From the NCBI GenBank assembly GCA_963805605.1, contig CAWDUX010000001.1:124001-188000 (forward strand): a DNA stretch of 64,000 nucleotides. The letters are read 5' to 3'. Below, piece after piece: positions 45,020 to 53,682 of this stretch. The stretch comes from Actinocatenispora sp963805605 (lineage in GTDB: Bacteria > Actinomycetota > Actinomycetes > Mycobacteriales > Micromonosporaceae). The position numbers were made by a program, and so were the translations under genes. The notes beneath the pieces were generated by a model that saw only the letters and a list, made by a program, of their open reading frames with translations, was not told where the DNA came from and ran no database searches. Numbering within the stretch: position 1 is the stretch's first letter; every line of letters begins with the position of its first letter.

Positions 45020-46150
45020 ATGGATCAGCAGCCCCCAGCCCTTGGCCGACGCAGCCTTTTCAAGGTGAGCCTCGGCGCCGCCACCGTCGCCGTACTCGGC
45101 GGCGAACTCGCCACCCCAGGCAGTGCACAGGCCGCCGTCACCCCGGACGCCGACACGTCCTTCATCATCGGTTGCGACGACTGGGGTGCCCGACCGCCGT
45201 CCAGCACGATCCAGATCAGCACCAACGTCACCAACAAGATCATCGTGCACCACATGGCGTTTCCGAACAGCACGGACTACTCCCGGGCACACGCCCTGCA
45301 ACTCGCCCGGGACTGCCAGGACCTGCACATGGACAACAACGGCTGGGCCGACACCGGGCAGAACTTCACGGTCAGCCGTGGCGGCTACGTGCTGGAGGGC
45401 CGACACCGCAGCCTGGAGACCCTCGACGGCGGAGCGCATCAGGTCGTCTCGGCGCACTGCCCCGGCGAGAACGGCAACGCGATCGGGATCGAGAACGAGG
45501 GCACGTACGTCACCCAGACCCCGCCACAGGCCCTGGTCACCTCGCTGACCAAGCTGTGCGTGACGGTCTGCCAGCAGTACGGGCTGCACGCCTACGACAT
45601 CTTCGGCCACTGGGACTTCCGCGACACCGACTGCCCCGGCATCGCCTTCTACCGCACCTTCCCGGCCCTGCGCCGCGGCGTGGAGGCCGGACTGGGCGAG
45701 AGCTCGGGTTCTGCACCGGCCCGCCGCTGGCCCGACATCTGGCGCTTCGTCGGCGGACCGGTCGTCAAGCTCACCCAGTACCTGTTGAAGTACCGCGGCT
45801 ACACGGTGACACCCAGCGGAACCTTCGACAACGCCACCATCAACGCGATCCAGGACTGGCAGAGCAACCGCGGGCTGCCGGTCGATCCCGACGCCACCAT
45901 GACCACCGGCACCTGGGAGACGCTCGTACCCGCGCTGTCGTCCGGATCGACCGGGAACGCGGTACGGGGGCTGCAGTACATCCTGAACCACAAGGGCTAC
46001 TCGAACGTCGCGGTCGATGGCGACTACGGCCCGGTGACCGCGGCCGCCGTGGCTGACCTGCAGACCCTGCACCGGGTGTCCTCGACCGGGTCGGTGGACA
46101 CCACCACCTGGTGTGCGGTGGCCGGCGGTATCGTCCGGCAGGCACTCTGA
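45020..46150 (+). CDS. Tat-exported N-acetylmuramoyl-L-alanine amidase with peptidoglycan-binding repeats
   Basis: 376 residues. Tat signal LGRRSLFKVSLGAATVAVLGG. Amidase_2/PGRP-like domain ~50-225 with zinc ligands in KIIVHHMAF and in HWDFRDTDCPG (His and Cys), and GIENEG with a catalytic Glu. Two PG_binding_1-type repeats follow (~240-305, KLTQYLLKYRGYTVTPSGTFD; ~310-370, RGLQYILNHKGYSNVAVDGDYG). It would cut the bond between muramic acid and the stem peptide. GGAGGA lies before ATG 45020. An AT-rich patch with TATATT at 44953-44958 may be the -10. A strong hairpin follows. Confidence 0.92.
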   Translation: MDQQPPALGRRSLFKVSLGAATVAVLGGELATPGSAQAAVTPDADTSFIIGCDDWGARPPSSTIQISTNVTNKIIVHHMAFPNSTDYSRAHALQLARDCQDLHMDNNGWADTGQNFTVSRGGYVLEGRHRSLETLDGGAHQVVSAHCPGENGNAIGIENEGTYVTQTPPQALVTSLTKLCVTVCQQYGLHAYDIFGHWDFRDTDCPGIAFYRTFPALRRGVEAGLGESSGSAPARRWPDIWRFVGGPVVKLTQYLLKYRGYTVTPSGTFDNATINAIQDWQSNRGLPVDPDATMTTGTWETLVPALSSGSTGNAVRGLQYILNHKGYSNVAVDGDYGPVTAAAVADLQTLHRVSSTGSVDTTTWCAVAGGIVRQAL

Positions 46151-46229
46151 GTAACCGACGGTGCATCCCGGGTCGCCGGCTGGGCGCCCGGGTCACCGGC
46201 TGAGCATCCCGGCGGGTCGACGACCCACT

Positions 46230-46261
46230 CCCGCCGGTCACCGGGTCCGGTGACCGGCGGG
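46230..46261 (+). terminator. Hairpin terminator after the amidase gene
   Basis: Perfect 15-base inverted repeat 46230-46244 and 46247-46261 around two bases, 79 bases after the amidase stop. Stem is all GC-rich; no T-run. Confidence 0.75.
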
Positions 46262-46338
46262 AACGGCCTTCTGACCGGATCCCGTACGCGGAGCGACCCG
46301 CCAGGGTATGAAGGAGTCAACCGGCGGGGGAGGTAGCT

Positions 46339-46908
46339 GTGGAGATCGCCGAAGGAAGCTACCGGTTCGGGGCCGGTCAGGGACAACTGCTGCTGCACAC
46401 CTCCCGGACCGGCCTGGGTCGCCGGGCCGGTCACGATCTGACCATCGAGGCCACCCGCTGGTCCGGTCGGGCTGAGGTGGGACGCGAGCAGCAGGCCAGC
46501 GTCACCGTCGCCACCGACGGACTGCGGGTACGGGAGGGTCACGGCGGACTCAAACCGCTGACCGAACGCGACCGCGGCGAGATCGTCCGCACCATGCGGG
46601 GCGAGAAACTGCTGTCCGCCGACGCACACCCGACGATCACGTTCCGGACCACCAGCGTCGGCCGGTCCCCGGACGGGTTCCTGCTGGTCGGCGAATTGAC
46701 CGTGGCCGGTACGACCCGGCCCCTCACGGTCACCGGTACCGTCTCCGCCGACGGCCGGGTACGCGGCGAGACCACCCTGCTGCAGTCGCAGTGGGGTATC
46801 CGGCCGTACTCGGCGTTCCTGGGCGCGTTGAAGCTCGCCGACGAGATCAGGATCGAGTTCGACACCACCCTGGTGCCCGACAACGAACTGGCGCCCGAGG
46901 CCAGCTGA
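46339..46908 (+). CDS. YceI family protein
   Basis: 189 residues. Beta-barrel lipid-binding YceI fold: GSYRFGAGQGQLLLHTSRTGLGRRAGHDLTIEATRWSG, the KPLTERDRGEIVRTMRGEKLLSADAHPTITFRT core, then VAGTTRPLTVTGTVSADGRVRGE and SQWGIRPYSAFLGALKLADEIRIEFD. No signal peptide, so probably cytosolic. YceI proteins bind isoprenoid or amphiphilic molecules; role here unknown. GTG start preceded by GGGGGAGG. Confidence 0.9.
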   Translation: MEIAEGSYRFGAGQGQLLLHTSRTGLGRRAGHDLTIEATRWSGRAEVGREQQASVTVATDGLRVREGHGGLKPLTERDRGEIVRTMRGEKLLSADAHPTITFRTTSVGRSPDGFLLVGELTVAGTTRPLTVTGTVSADGRVRGETTLLQSQWGIRPYSAFLGALKLADEIRIEFDTTLVPDNELAPEAS

Positions 46909-46945
46909 GCGGCGCGGGCACGGTCGGCGGCCAGCGTCGACCGAT

Positions 46946-46974
46946 CCCCGGCACCGTTCGGGACGGCGCCGGGG
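46946..46974. terminator. Hairpin between converging YceI and MFS genes
   Basis: CCCCGGC (46946-46952) pairs with GCCGGGG (46968-46974), with an inner CCGT/ACGG pairing. Sits between the ends of the two converging genes. Confidence 0.6.
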
Positions 46975-46984
46975 CACCTCTTCG

Positions 46985-48514
46985 TCAGGCGGTGCTGGTG
47001 GCCAGTGCTTCCCCGGCGCCCTGGGCGAGTACCGGTTCCGCGATGGCTGCGGGCTCGATGACGTCGGTTGCTGCTGCGACGTCGGTTGGCGCGGATGCCG
47101 TCCGACGGGCCGCGAGCAGTCCGCGTACGGCGAGCAGTAGTCCGAGTACCGATACCCCGCTGATCACTGCCAGGGACGGCCGGAACGCGCCGAGCAGGGC
47201 GTGCGCCGAGGCCCCGGCACCGCCGTTGGCGGTGAGCACCGCGGTGACCACGGCCAGCACCACCGCGCCACCGATCTGCGCGGAGCTGTTGAACAGCCCG
47301 CCGGCCAGGCCCTGCTCGTCGTCCACGACGCCGGCGGTGGCCTGGATGTTGAAGGCCGGGAAGGCGAGCATGAAGCCGAGGCCCAGCAGCGCCATGCTGG
47401 GCAGTACCGAGGTCAGGTAGCTGGAGTGCTCGCTTACCCGGAAGAACAGCAGGTACGCCGCTGCGTGTGCGGCGACCCCGGCGGCGATCGTCGGCGCGGT
47501 GCCGATCCGGTCCACGATCACCGCGGTACGCGGTGAGCCGATGGCCACGCTCAGCGCGGCCGGCAGGAACGCCAGCGCCGTGATCAGCGGGCTCCAGTGC
47601 CGTACCGACTGCAGGTACTGCATGACCACGAACTGGAAGCTCACGTAGCTGCCGAAGAACAGCACGACGCCAAGGTTCGCCCGGCGCAGCGGCCCGTTGC
47701 GCAGGATGCCGAGCCGTACGAGTGGTTGCGGGCTGCGGCGTTCGACCGTGACGAACGTCGCGGCCAGTGCCAGGGTGGTGGCAGCCCCGCCGAGGGTGCG
47801 TACCGACGTCCAGCCAACGGCCGGGGCGCTGACCACGGTGAAGACCAGCAGTAGCGCGGCGGCTACGCCGGTGATGGCGCCTGGCACGTCGTAGCCCCGG
47901 TGCGATGACGCATGCCGGAGGGCCCGGTGGTCGTGCGGGACGAGCCGGACCGCGAACAGCAGGGTGACCAGCGCGAGGGGTACCGGGAGCAGGAACGTCC
48001 ACCGCCAGCCCACCTGGGTCATCAGTCCGGAGAAGACCAGGCCGAGGGAGTAGCCGCTGGCCCCGAAGACGCCGAAGATCGACAGCGCCCGGTTGCGGCG
48101 GGGACCTTCGGGGAACGTGGTGGTCACGATGGACAGTGCGGCCGGTGCGGTGAAGGCGGCGGCCATGCCCTTGACGAACCGGGCGGCGATGAGCAGGCCG
48201 CCATCGTCGACCAGCCCGCCGAGCAGTGAGGCCGCGGCGAACACGGCGAGCGCGATGAGGAAGACGCGGCGCCGGCCGAGCAGGTCGGCGGCCCGGCCGC
48301 CGAGCAGCAGCAGACCGCCGTAGCCGAGTACGTATCCGCTGACCACCCACTGCAGGGTAGAGGTGGACAGGCCGAGGTCGGCCCGGATGGACGGCAGGGC
48401 GACACCGACCATGGAGACGTCGAGGGCGTCGAGGGCCATGACCATGCACACGACCAGCAGCAGTGCCCAGAGCTGTGGGCTGAAGCGATGTGCGGTGGGG
48501 TCGGAGGAAGTCAT
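46985..48514 (-). CDS. DHA2-type MFS drug exporter (EmrB/QacA-like)
   Basis: 509 residues, about 14 membrane helices. Motif A as GRRRVFLIALAVF after LGGRAADLLGRR; motif C-type GASGYSLGLVFSG; start LWALLLVVCMVMALDALDVSMVGVALPSI with Asp residues in helix 1 typical of DHA2 exporters. Predicted proton antiporter of hydrophobic or cationic drugs. It is divergent from the MarR gene at 48602 across a repeated operator and is the likely target of that repressor. A weak ribosome site precedes ATG 48514. Confidence 0.93.
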   Translation of the reverse strand: MTSSDPTAHRFSPQLWALLLVVCMVMALDALDVSMVGVALPSIRADLGLSTSTLQWVVSGYVLGYGGLLLLGGRAADLLGRRRVFLIALAVFAAASLLGGLVDDGGLLIAARFVKGMAAAFTAPAALSIVTTTFPEGPRRNRALSIFGVFGASGYSLGLVFSGLMTQVGWRWTFLLPVPLALVTLLFAVRLVPHDHRALRHASSHRGYDVPGAITGVAAALLLVFTVVSAPAVGWTSVRTLGGAATTLALAATFVTVERRSPQPLVRLGILRNGPLRRANLGVVLFFGSYVSFQFVVMQYLQSVRHWSPLITALAFLPAALSVAIGSPRTAVIVDRIGTAPTIAAGVAAHAAAYLLFFRVSEHSSYLTSVLPSMALLGLGFMLAFPAFNIQATAGVVDDEQGLAGGLFNSSAQIGGAVVLAVVTAVLTANGGAGASAHALLGAFRPSLAVISGVSVLGLLLAVRGLLAARRTASAPTDVAAATDVIEPAAIAEPVLAQGAGEALATSTA

Positions 48515-48534
48515 ACCCGGAAGCTACATGCATC

Positions 48535-48576
48535 TGCATCTAATGCCAACGCATTAAATTGTGATGCATCTAATGC
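48535..48576. promoter_or_regulatory. Repeated MarR operator between exporter and regulator
   Basis: TGCATCTAATGC occurs at 48535-48546 and again at 48565-48576, exactly 30 bases apart, about three helical turns. Each holds the dyad GCAT-CTA-ATGC. Between them GCATTA (48551-48556) is a further half site, and GCATCT/GCATGT copies flank both sides. The cluster lies 20-88 bases from both divergent starts. This is very likely where the MarR protein binds cooperatively. Confidence 0.8.
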
Positions 48577-48601
48577 TTGTGCATGTGTTAGCCTCGGAGC
48601 C

Positions 48602-48991
48602 GTGAACGAGACGGACGAGCGGGCACTGGTGGCCCGCTGGCACGAACTGCTGGCCAGGCACGCCGCGGTCTCCTGCGCGTTGGAGCGCGAACTGCAGGAC
48701 CGGCACGGGATCGGGGTCAGCGAATTCGAGGCGCTGGAACGCCTGGTCGACGGGGGTAAGGACAAATACCGGGCGCAGGAACTCACCGACGCGCTCACCC
48801 TCAGCCAGAGCGCCGGATCCCGGCTGGTCGCCCGCCTGGAGAAGCACGGCCTGGTCTCCCGCGGACTGTGCGACCTGGACCGCCGCGGTGTCTTCGTCTG
48901 CCTCACCGACGCCGGCCGGCAGCGCTACCTGCAAGCCCGGCCCACCCAGCGGGCCGTACTGGCCGCCACCCTCGCTGCCCCGGCCCGCTGA
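48602..48991 (+). CDS. MarR family regulator of the adjacent exporter
   Basis: 129 residues from GTG 48602 (CGGAG upstream). The winged helix is seen as GIGVSEFEALERLVD then YRAQELTDALTLSQSAGSRLVARLEKHGLVSRGLCDLDRRGVFVCLTDAG. Short for the family, with a brief C-terminal dimer helix. Divergent from the DHA2 exporter, across the repeated operator; probable autorepressor and exporter repressor released by a drug-like ligand. Confidence 0.87.
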   Translation: MNETDERALVARWHELLARHAAVSCALERELQDRHGIGVSEFEALERLVDGGKDKYRAQELTDALTLSQSAGSRLVARLEKHGLVSRGLCDLDRRGVFVCLTDAGRQRYLQARPTQRAVLAATLAAPAR

Positions 48992-49085
48992 CCCCGGAGC
49001 CGGCCGGGCGGTGTGCCCGGATCAACCGGCGGAGCGTGGGCGTCGGTGGTGTACTCGAAGCGATCACTCTGGAAGGAGATCGTCA

Positions 49086-49499
49086 ATGCCCAAGACACCC
49101 GTACCGGATGAGGTCGGCGAACTGCTGGCCAAGCCGAACCCCGCGGTGATCACCACCATCGGTCGGCACGGTCAGCCGGTCTCGGTGGCCACCTGGTACC
49201 TGTGGGAGAACGGCCGGATCCTGGTCAACATGGACGAGGGTCGGAAGCGTCTGGAACACCTGCGTCGGGATCCGCGGGTCTCGCTGACCGTGATGGCCAG
49301 CGACAACTGGTACACCCACGTCAGCGTGCAGGGCCGGGTCGTGGAGATCAAGGACGACCCCGAACTGACCGACATCGACCGGCTGTCCACGCACTACGGC
49401 GGCAACCCGTACCCGGTGCGGGACCGTAAGCGGGTCAGCGCCTGGATCGAACTGGACCGTTGGCACGGGTGGGGCGCGATGAAGGACGTCGGCGACTGA
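49086..49499 (+). CDS. PPOX-class (F420/FMN-binding split barrel) oxidoreductase
   Basis: 137 residues. Split-barrel flavin/F420-binding fold: LLAKPNPAVITTIGRHGQPVSVATWYLWENGRILVNM, then RKRLEHLRRDPRVSLTVMAS, then YTHVSVQGRVVEI and the C-terminal ELDRWHGWGAM. Resembles the actinobacterial PPOX-class F420-dependent reductases. GGAAGGAG lies ahead of the ATG. The 151-base gap to the next gene and the lack of overlap suggest it is not part of the helicase operon. Cofactor choice is inferred. Confidence 0.87.
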   Translation: MPKTPVPDEVGELLAKPNPAVITTIGRHGQPVSVATWYLWENGRILVNMDEGRKRLEHLRRDPRVSLTVMASDNWYTHVSVQGRVVEIKDDPELTDIDRLSTHYGGNPYPVRDRKRVSAWIELDRWHGWGAMKDVGD

Positions 49500-49650
49500 C
49501 CTGCCCGCAGAACGGACAGTACGTAGCGCCGCCATCACCCACGTGATGGTGGCGCACGCGGATGGTACGGTCGGCGCGCCCGGGCCGCCGAACGAGCTGG
49601 CGCGCGACCGGGTGTGGCAGGGGCGGGCCGCAGCCGGAAGGATGTAGCAG

Positions 49651-50790
49651 GTGGAACTGTCCGCGGAGTTCTCGCGGTTCCGAGGCGGCTTCGGGCAGCA
49701 GACCCTCACCGCCCGCCGGATCGCCGGACTGTTGGAGGTGCCGGGTTGCGCCCGGCGGGAGATCCTGGACGCCGCCGAACTGCCGCTGAACGCCGTCGCC
49801 GAACTTCTCGGCTGCCCGCCCGGCCGGCAGAGCCCGTTCGCGCACGCCCGCAGCCTGCAGTTCGAGCGTCTCTGTACCGACGACGGGATGGGCCCGCTGC
49901 TCGCCCTGGTCCGCGAACACCTGGGCGTCCCGGTACGCGAGGCGCGGCACAAGGACCTGTCCGCGCCGCGAGCGGGTTCGCAGTCCCCGGGCGATGCCGT
50001 GCCGTCGCCGGCCACCCGTACCCGGCAGGAACTGGCCAGGATGTTCGACGACACCGACGACGCGACGCTCACCCTGCTGCGCTCCCCCGTACTGCCACTG
50101 CGGCTGGGCAGCCGGCAGATCTACCTGGAACTCGACGCCATCGCCTACACCAGTGGCGGCGTACTACACCCGGTGCAGTGGCGTACCTTCCCGTGCGTGG
50201 ACGGGGTGGCCGACCCCGGCCAGGTCGCCGCGACCGCCCGGCAGCTGGCGGTACACGTACTGGCCACCCGCCAGCTCGCCGAGGAGCTCGGCCATCCGGC
50301 CGGCCGGATCGCCACCCGGGGGCTGCTGGTACTGCCGCGCAACTTCTCCCTCCAGCCCACGGGCGCGGTGCTCGACCTGGCCCCGCAGGTACGCCGGCTG
50401 GCCCAGATCCTCGCCACCTTCGCAGATCCGGACCGCATCCTGCCCAATCTGTCCGGGGTACCCGCGCTGCCTGCGCCGCCACCGGCCGGGGACGAGGAGG
50501 CCCGGCGGGCCGCCGCGCAGCAGACCGCCGACGCGATCGGCGCACTGGACCACCGGTTCGGTGACGGCTGCCTGAGCTGTTCGTTGTTCACCTTCTGCCG
50601 GCAGGAGAACGACTCCCGCGACGCGGTTGCCCGGGTCGGCAGCGCCGCCACCAACATGTGCGGTGGGGTCGGCCGGGTCGACGACGTACTGGCGTTGGCG
50701 CACGGTGACCGGGCGCCGTCCGGTGCCGCCGAACGTGCCCTGGTGGACGGGCTGGGCCGGGCCGCGAAGGCGCTGGAACTCATCGGCTGA
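49651..50790 (+). CDS. Cas4/AddB-like Fe-S protein with altered PD-(D/E)XK site
   Basis: 379 residues. It has the four cysteines of Cas4/AddB-type nucleases: Cys33 in GCARRE and Cys307-x2-Cys310-x5-Cys316 (CLSCSLFTFC). A RecB-like core lies between: YLELDAIAYTSGGVLHPVQWRTF, then QVAATARQLAVHVLATRQLAEELG in the place of the QxxxY motif, then LLVLPRN. Asp162 is kept, but the usual E-x-K is Gln176-Trp177-Arg178. The Fe-S site therefore looks intact while cleavage is doubtful; it may bind DNA ends or strands without cutting. GTG start with GGAAGG upstream. It overlaps the next gene by TGATG. No cas1/cas2 or CRISPR array is present. Confidence 0.72.
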   Translation: MELSAEFSRFRGGFGQQTLTARRIAGLLEVPGCARREILDAAELPLNAVAELLGCPPGRQSPFAHARSLQFERLCTDDGMGPLLALVREHLGVPVREARHKDLSAPRAGSQSPGDAVPSPATRTRQELARMFDDTDDATLTLLRSPVLPLRLGSRQIYLELDAIAYTSGGVLHPVQWRTFPCVDGVADPGQVAATARQLAVHVLATRQLAEELGHPAGRIATRGLLVLPRNFSLQPTGAVLDLAPQVRRLAQILATFADPDRILPNLSGVPALPAPPPAGDEEARRAAAQQTADAIGALDHRFGDGCLSCSLFTFCRQENDSRDAVARVGSAATNMCGGVGRVDDVLALAHGDRAPSGAAERALVDGLGRAAKALELIG

Positions 50791-52268
50791 TGGACGAACT
50801 CGGTATCTACCTGCGCCTGCAGGCCCGCGCACACAGACGTGCACTGCCGGCTGCCGGTCGGCGGCACACCTTCCTGTCCGACCAGCCGCTGGTGGTGGTG
50901 GGCTACCACCTGGCCGGTGAGCCGGGCGCCCCGGTCGGTCTGCGCTACGGCACCGCGCCGGACCGGTGGCGTACCGTCGTGGTCGCCGAGCCCCGGGACC
51001 GGCAGCAGCGTTTCGCCGCGCTGCGCCAGTTCGCCGACGACCTCGCCGAGCACCTCGCCGGCTACACCGCCCGGGAGGAGGTACCCCGACTGGACCGCAA
51101 GGGCCTGGTGACCGGGTACGACAGTGTCTGCCCGGACGCGCCGCAGCTGCTGGTCGCCAACGGCCCGACGGCATCCTGGTTGTGTGACGCACTTGGCCGT
51201 TCGCTGCGCTACCTGCGTACCGACGGCGACTTCCCGGTGGATCCAGCCCTTCCCCGGGCCGGCGCGGATCTGAGCTTCCTGGCGACCCGGCGGGTACTGC
51301 CCGGCAGCTCCCTGGTGCTGGCCGCCACCGACCTGCTGACCAGCCACTGGACCACCGGGCAACTGCCCGCCGAGGATGCCGACCTGCACGCCGCGCTCGG
51401 CTGGGTCGACCCGCCGGCGGGCAGTGACGGCCCGGCCGCCGCAGCCGTCGGTGAGCAACGGCCCGCCGCCGGCCCGGTGCCGGATCCGGGCTGGGACACC
51501 GACTTCCTGGCGCCGGCGGTGCAGGCTTACCACCGGGGCGCGGACACCGGTCCGGCCGGGGGCGCGGATCCCGGTGAGTTGTTGCGCGGTCACCTGGACG
51601 AGGCGCTGTCGCCGACCTGGGAAGCAATCTGGCGGACCCGGGAACTGGTGGCGCTGCTGCCCGAGGCCGGGCACGTACCGGTCCGCTGGGAGTCCGACCG
51701 GCGGGTCTGGAGCCATCACCTGGACCGGGTCGAGGCCGGTACCGCACACTTCAGCCGCCGCCTCGACCAGCTCCGCTCGTTCCGGTTCCTGGCCGAACTG
51801 GAGACCCGTACCGCCGCACTGGAACGGCAGATGGCGGCCGACGACCCGCGGGTGATGGCCCGGTACGTGGCGGCCGGTGAGGCGCTCGCCGGTACCGTCG
51901 TGGGCCGCGACATCGAGCGGCGGGAAACTAGCCCCAAGGGGACCCGGCTGCTGCGCCCGCTGCTTCGGGTACGCCCGGACCTGCCGTTCGACCGGCCGGT
52001 CGGGACCGAGCTGTGGCTCTCCGACCGGCCCGGCGTCAAGGTACGCCTCGCTGCGGTGGATCCGACCGGGGTGCTGGACTGCGTGGTGGTCGAGGGTATG
52101 GGGCGCAAGCCGGCGCAGGCGGACTCGGTGCTGCCGGTGCTGGCCGAGCCGGTGGTGCTGGCGCCGTTCGGCCGACAGGACGTGTTCCCGGACAACCTGC
52201 CCGACGAGCTGCCCTGGACGCACCGACCCGCCGACGACGAGGTGGCCGACGGCGAGGCGCCGCGATGA
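50790..52268 (+). CDS. Unrecognised protein in Fe-S/helicase operon
   Basis: 492 residues, soluble, no signal. I do not recognise any domain. Features: N-terminal ELGIYLRLQARAHRRALPA; a strand/helix region RTVVVAEPRDRQQRFAALRQFADDLAEHL; a loop rich in Gly/Ala/Pro near 205-230; a helical EALSPTWEAIWRTRELVALLPEAG and ESDRRVWSHHLDRVEAGTAHFSRRLDQLRSFRFLAELE stretch that could be coiled coil; and a C-terminal beta part (GTELWLSDRPGVKVRLAAVDPTGVLDCVVVEGMG). It is coupled to its neighbours on both sides (TGATG, ATGA), so a stoichiometric complex with the Fe-S protein and the helicase is likely. It could be a specificity or adaptor subunit. Confidence 0.8.
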   Translation: MDELGIYLRLQARAHRRALPAAGRRHTFLSDQPLVVVGYHLAGEPGAPVGLRYGTAPDRWRTVVVAEPRDRQQRFAALRQFADDLAEHLAGYTAREEVPRLDRKGLVTGYDSVCPDAPQLLVANGPTASWLCDALGRSLRYLRTDGDFPVDPALPRAGADLSFLATRRVLPGSSLVLAATDLLTSHWTTGQLPAEDADLHAALGWVDPPAGSDGPAAAAVGEQRPAAGPVPDPGWDTDFLAPAVQAYHRGADTGPAGGADPGELLRGHLDEALSPTWEAIWRTRELVALLPEAGHVPVRWESDRRVWSHHLDRVEAGTAHFSRRLDQLRSFRFLAELETRTAALERQMAADDPRVMARYVAAGEALAGTVVGRDIERRETSPKGTRLLRPLLRVRPDLPFDRPVGTELWLSDRPGVKVRLAAVDPTGVLDCVVVEGMGRKPAQADSVLPVLAEPVVLAPFGRQDVFPDNLPDELPWTHRPADDEVADGEAPR

Positions 52269-53638
52269 GCGTACCGATCCGCGGTGGTCAGGAAACTGTT
52301 GCCGCGCAACAGGACCCGGCCCAGCAGCATGCCGCTGCGGTGGAGCGGGCCTGGCAGTACGTCGCCGGGGGCGCCCGTACCGTGGTGGTCGATTCGCCAC
52401 CGGGTGCCGGGAAATCCACCCTCGTACGGCAGCTGGCCCAGCGGCTGGTGTCGAACGGCGACCGGGTGCCGGTCATCACCCAGACCAACGACCAGGCCGA
52501 CGACCTCGTCGGGGCGCTGGCCGCGGACCTGGCCGACGCCGGCGTCCAGGTCGGCCGGCTGCTCAGCAGCAAGCACCCGGTGCCGTCGGACGGCCCGGAC
52601 GGCATCGTCTACGCCACGAAGCTGCCCGATCTGGCCGGTTGCCCGGTGGTGATCGCCACCTCGGCGAAGTGGGCGTTCGTCTCCGCCGAGGACCACCACT
52701 TCAACCTGGGTGTGGTGGACGAGGCGTACCAGATGTCCTCGGCGGCGCTGGTACGTGTCGCGCCGCTGTTCGACCGGCTGCTGATGGTCGGTGACCCGGG
52801 CCAGCTCGCGCCCTTCACCACCGCGGACGAGTACGTGGTGCGCTCGATGGCCACGTGGCCGCTGGACACCGCCGCGGGCACGGTACTGCGCAACCATCCG
52901 GAAACCCCGGTGGTGCCGCTGCCGGTCAGCTGGCGGCTACCGCCGTCGGCTGCCGCACTGATCTCCGATGCGTTCTACACCAGGGCTTTCCGGGCCGGCA
53001 CCGAACCTGGTCAGCGTGCGTTGCGGCTGCCGGACCCGGCGGTACGCGACAGCTACGACGAGGTGCTGCGGGTCGCCGCGGACACCGGCTGGGGGCTGCT
53101 GGAGCTGCCCGAGGCGTACCTGCCGCGCACCGATCCGGAGGCGGTGCGGGTGATCGCCGCCCTGGTCACCCGGCTGGCCGGTAGCGCGGCCACCACCAGG
53201 GACGAACACCGATCCCGGCCGTTGACCGCCGCGGACATCGCGGTGGGTGTGACGCACCGGGACCAGCGGGCGTACGTACGGGCCGCGGTCGACGCGGCCA
53301 CCGCCGAGCTCGGCATACCACCCGGCACCGTCACCGTGGACACCGCGAACCGCTTGCAGGGAAGGCAGTTCGAGGTGGTGGTGGCCTGGCATCCGCTGTC
53401 CGGTCGGCGGGACGCTTCGGCCTTCCACCTGGAGGCGGGTCGGCTGTGCGTACTGGCGTCCCGGCACCGGCAGGCCTGCATCGTGGTCGGCCGGGCCGGG
53501 CTGGCCGACCAGTTGGCCGCATACGGTGTGGCGGAACCGATCTGGCTGGGCGCCGACACCCCGCAGGTGGACGGCTGGGAAGCCAACGTCACCTTCCAGG
53601 CGCAGCTGGACCGGGTTCGGGTGGCCCTACCGGACTGA
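52265..53638 (+). CDS. Superfamily 1 helicase, DNA2/UPF1-like
   Basis: 457 residues. Walker A SPPGAGKST (44-52), Walker B VVDEAYQM (Asp152, Glu153), motif III GDPGQLAP (176-183), motif IV-like VSWRLP near 221, motif V TANRLQGRQFEVVV near 359 and motif VI-like VLASRHRQACIVVG. The shape is that of short AAA_11/AAA_12-type DNA2/UPF1 helicases. ATG 52265 overlaps the previous stop (ATGA). With a Cas4/AddB-like Fe-S protein, it recalls the TM0106/DNA2 nuclease-helicase fusions, here split and with an added unknown subunit. DNA repair or defence against foreign nucleic acid are plausible roles; neither is shown. Confidence 0.85.
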   Translation: MSVPIRGGQETVAAQQDPAQQHAAAVERAWQYVAGGARTVVVDSPPGAGKSTLVRQLAQRLVSNGDRVPVITQTNDQADDLVGALAADLADAGVQVGRLLSSKHPVPSDGPDGIVYATKLPDLAGCPVVIATSAKWAFVSAEDHHFNLGVVDEAYQMSSAALVRVAPLFDRLLMVGDPGQLAPFTTADEYVVRSMATWPLDTAAGTVLRNHPETPVVPLPVSWRLPPSAAALISDAFYTRAFRAGTEPGQRALRLPDPAVRDSYDEVLRVAADTGWGLLELPEAYLPRTDPEAVRVIAALVTRLAGSAATTRDEHRSRPLTAADIAVGVTHRDQRAYVRAAVDAATAELGIPPGTVTVDTANRLQGRQFEVVVAWHPLSGRRDASAFHLEAGRLCVLASRHRQACIVVGRAGLADQLAAYGVAEPIWLGADTPQVDGWEANVTFQAQLDRVRVALPD

Positions 53639-53640
53639 CT

Positions 53641-53670
53641 GTACTGCCAGGGCCGGTACTGCCAGGACCG
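53641..53670. repeat. Two-copy 15-base direct repeat between convergent genes
   Basis: GTACTGCCAGGGCCG (53641-53655) is followed at once by GTACTGCCAGGACCG (53656-53670), one mismatch. It fills most of the 44 bases between the helicase stop and the LAL stop. No long stem is formed, so it is not a clear terminator. Confidence 0.6.
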
Positions 53671-53682
53671 GTGCCGCTGGTG

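Noticed and set aside
48535..48576. The repeated sequence between exporter and MarR as a short CRISPR array
   Set aside because: Repeats are 12 bases and palindromic, sited exactly between divergent promoters; they fit a MarR operator.
48587..48594. A second iron box (GTTAGCCT) near the MarR gene
   Set aside because: Only a half site matches and neither neighbour is related to iron.
50145..52400. Reverse open frame of about 750 codons opposite the unknown operon protein
   Set aside because: Arg/Pro/Gln-rich antisense composition; the forward genes are coupled by overlaps and have good starts.
49651..53638. A CRISPR adaptation module because of the Cas4-like protein
   Set aside because: No cas1/cas2, no effector gene and no repeat array occur in the window.
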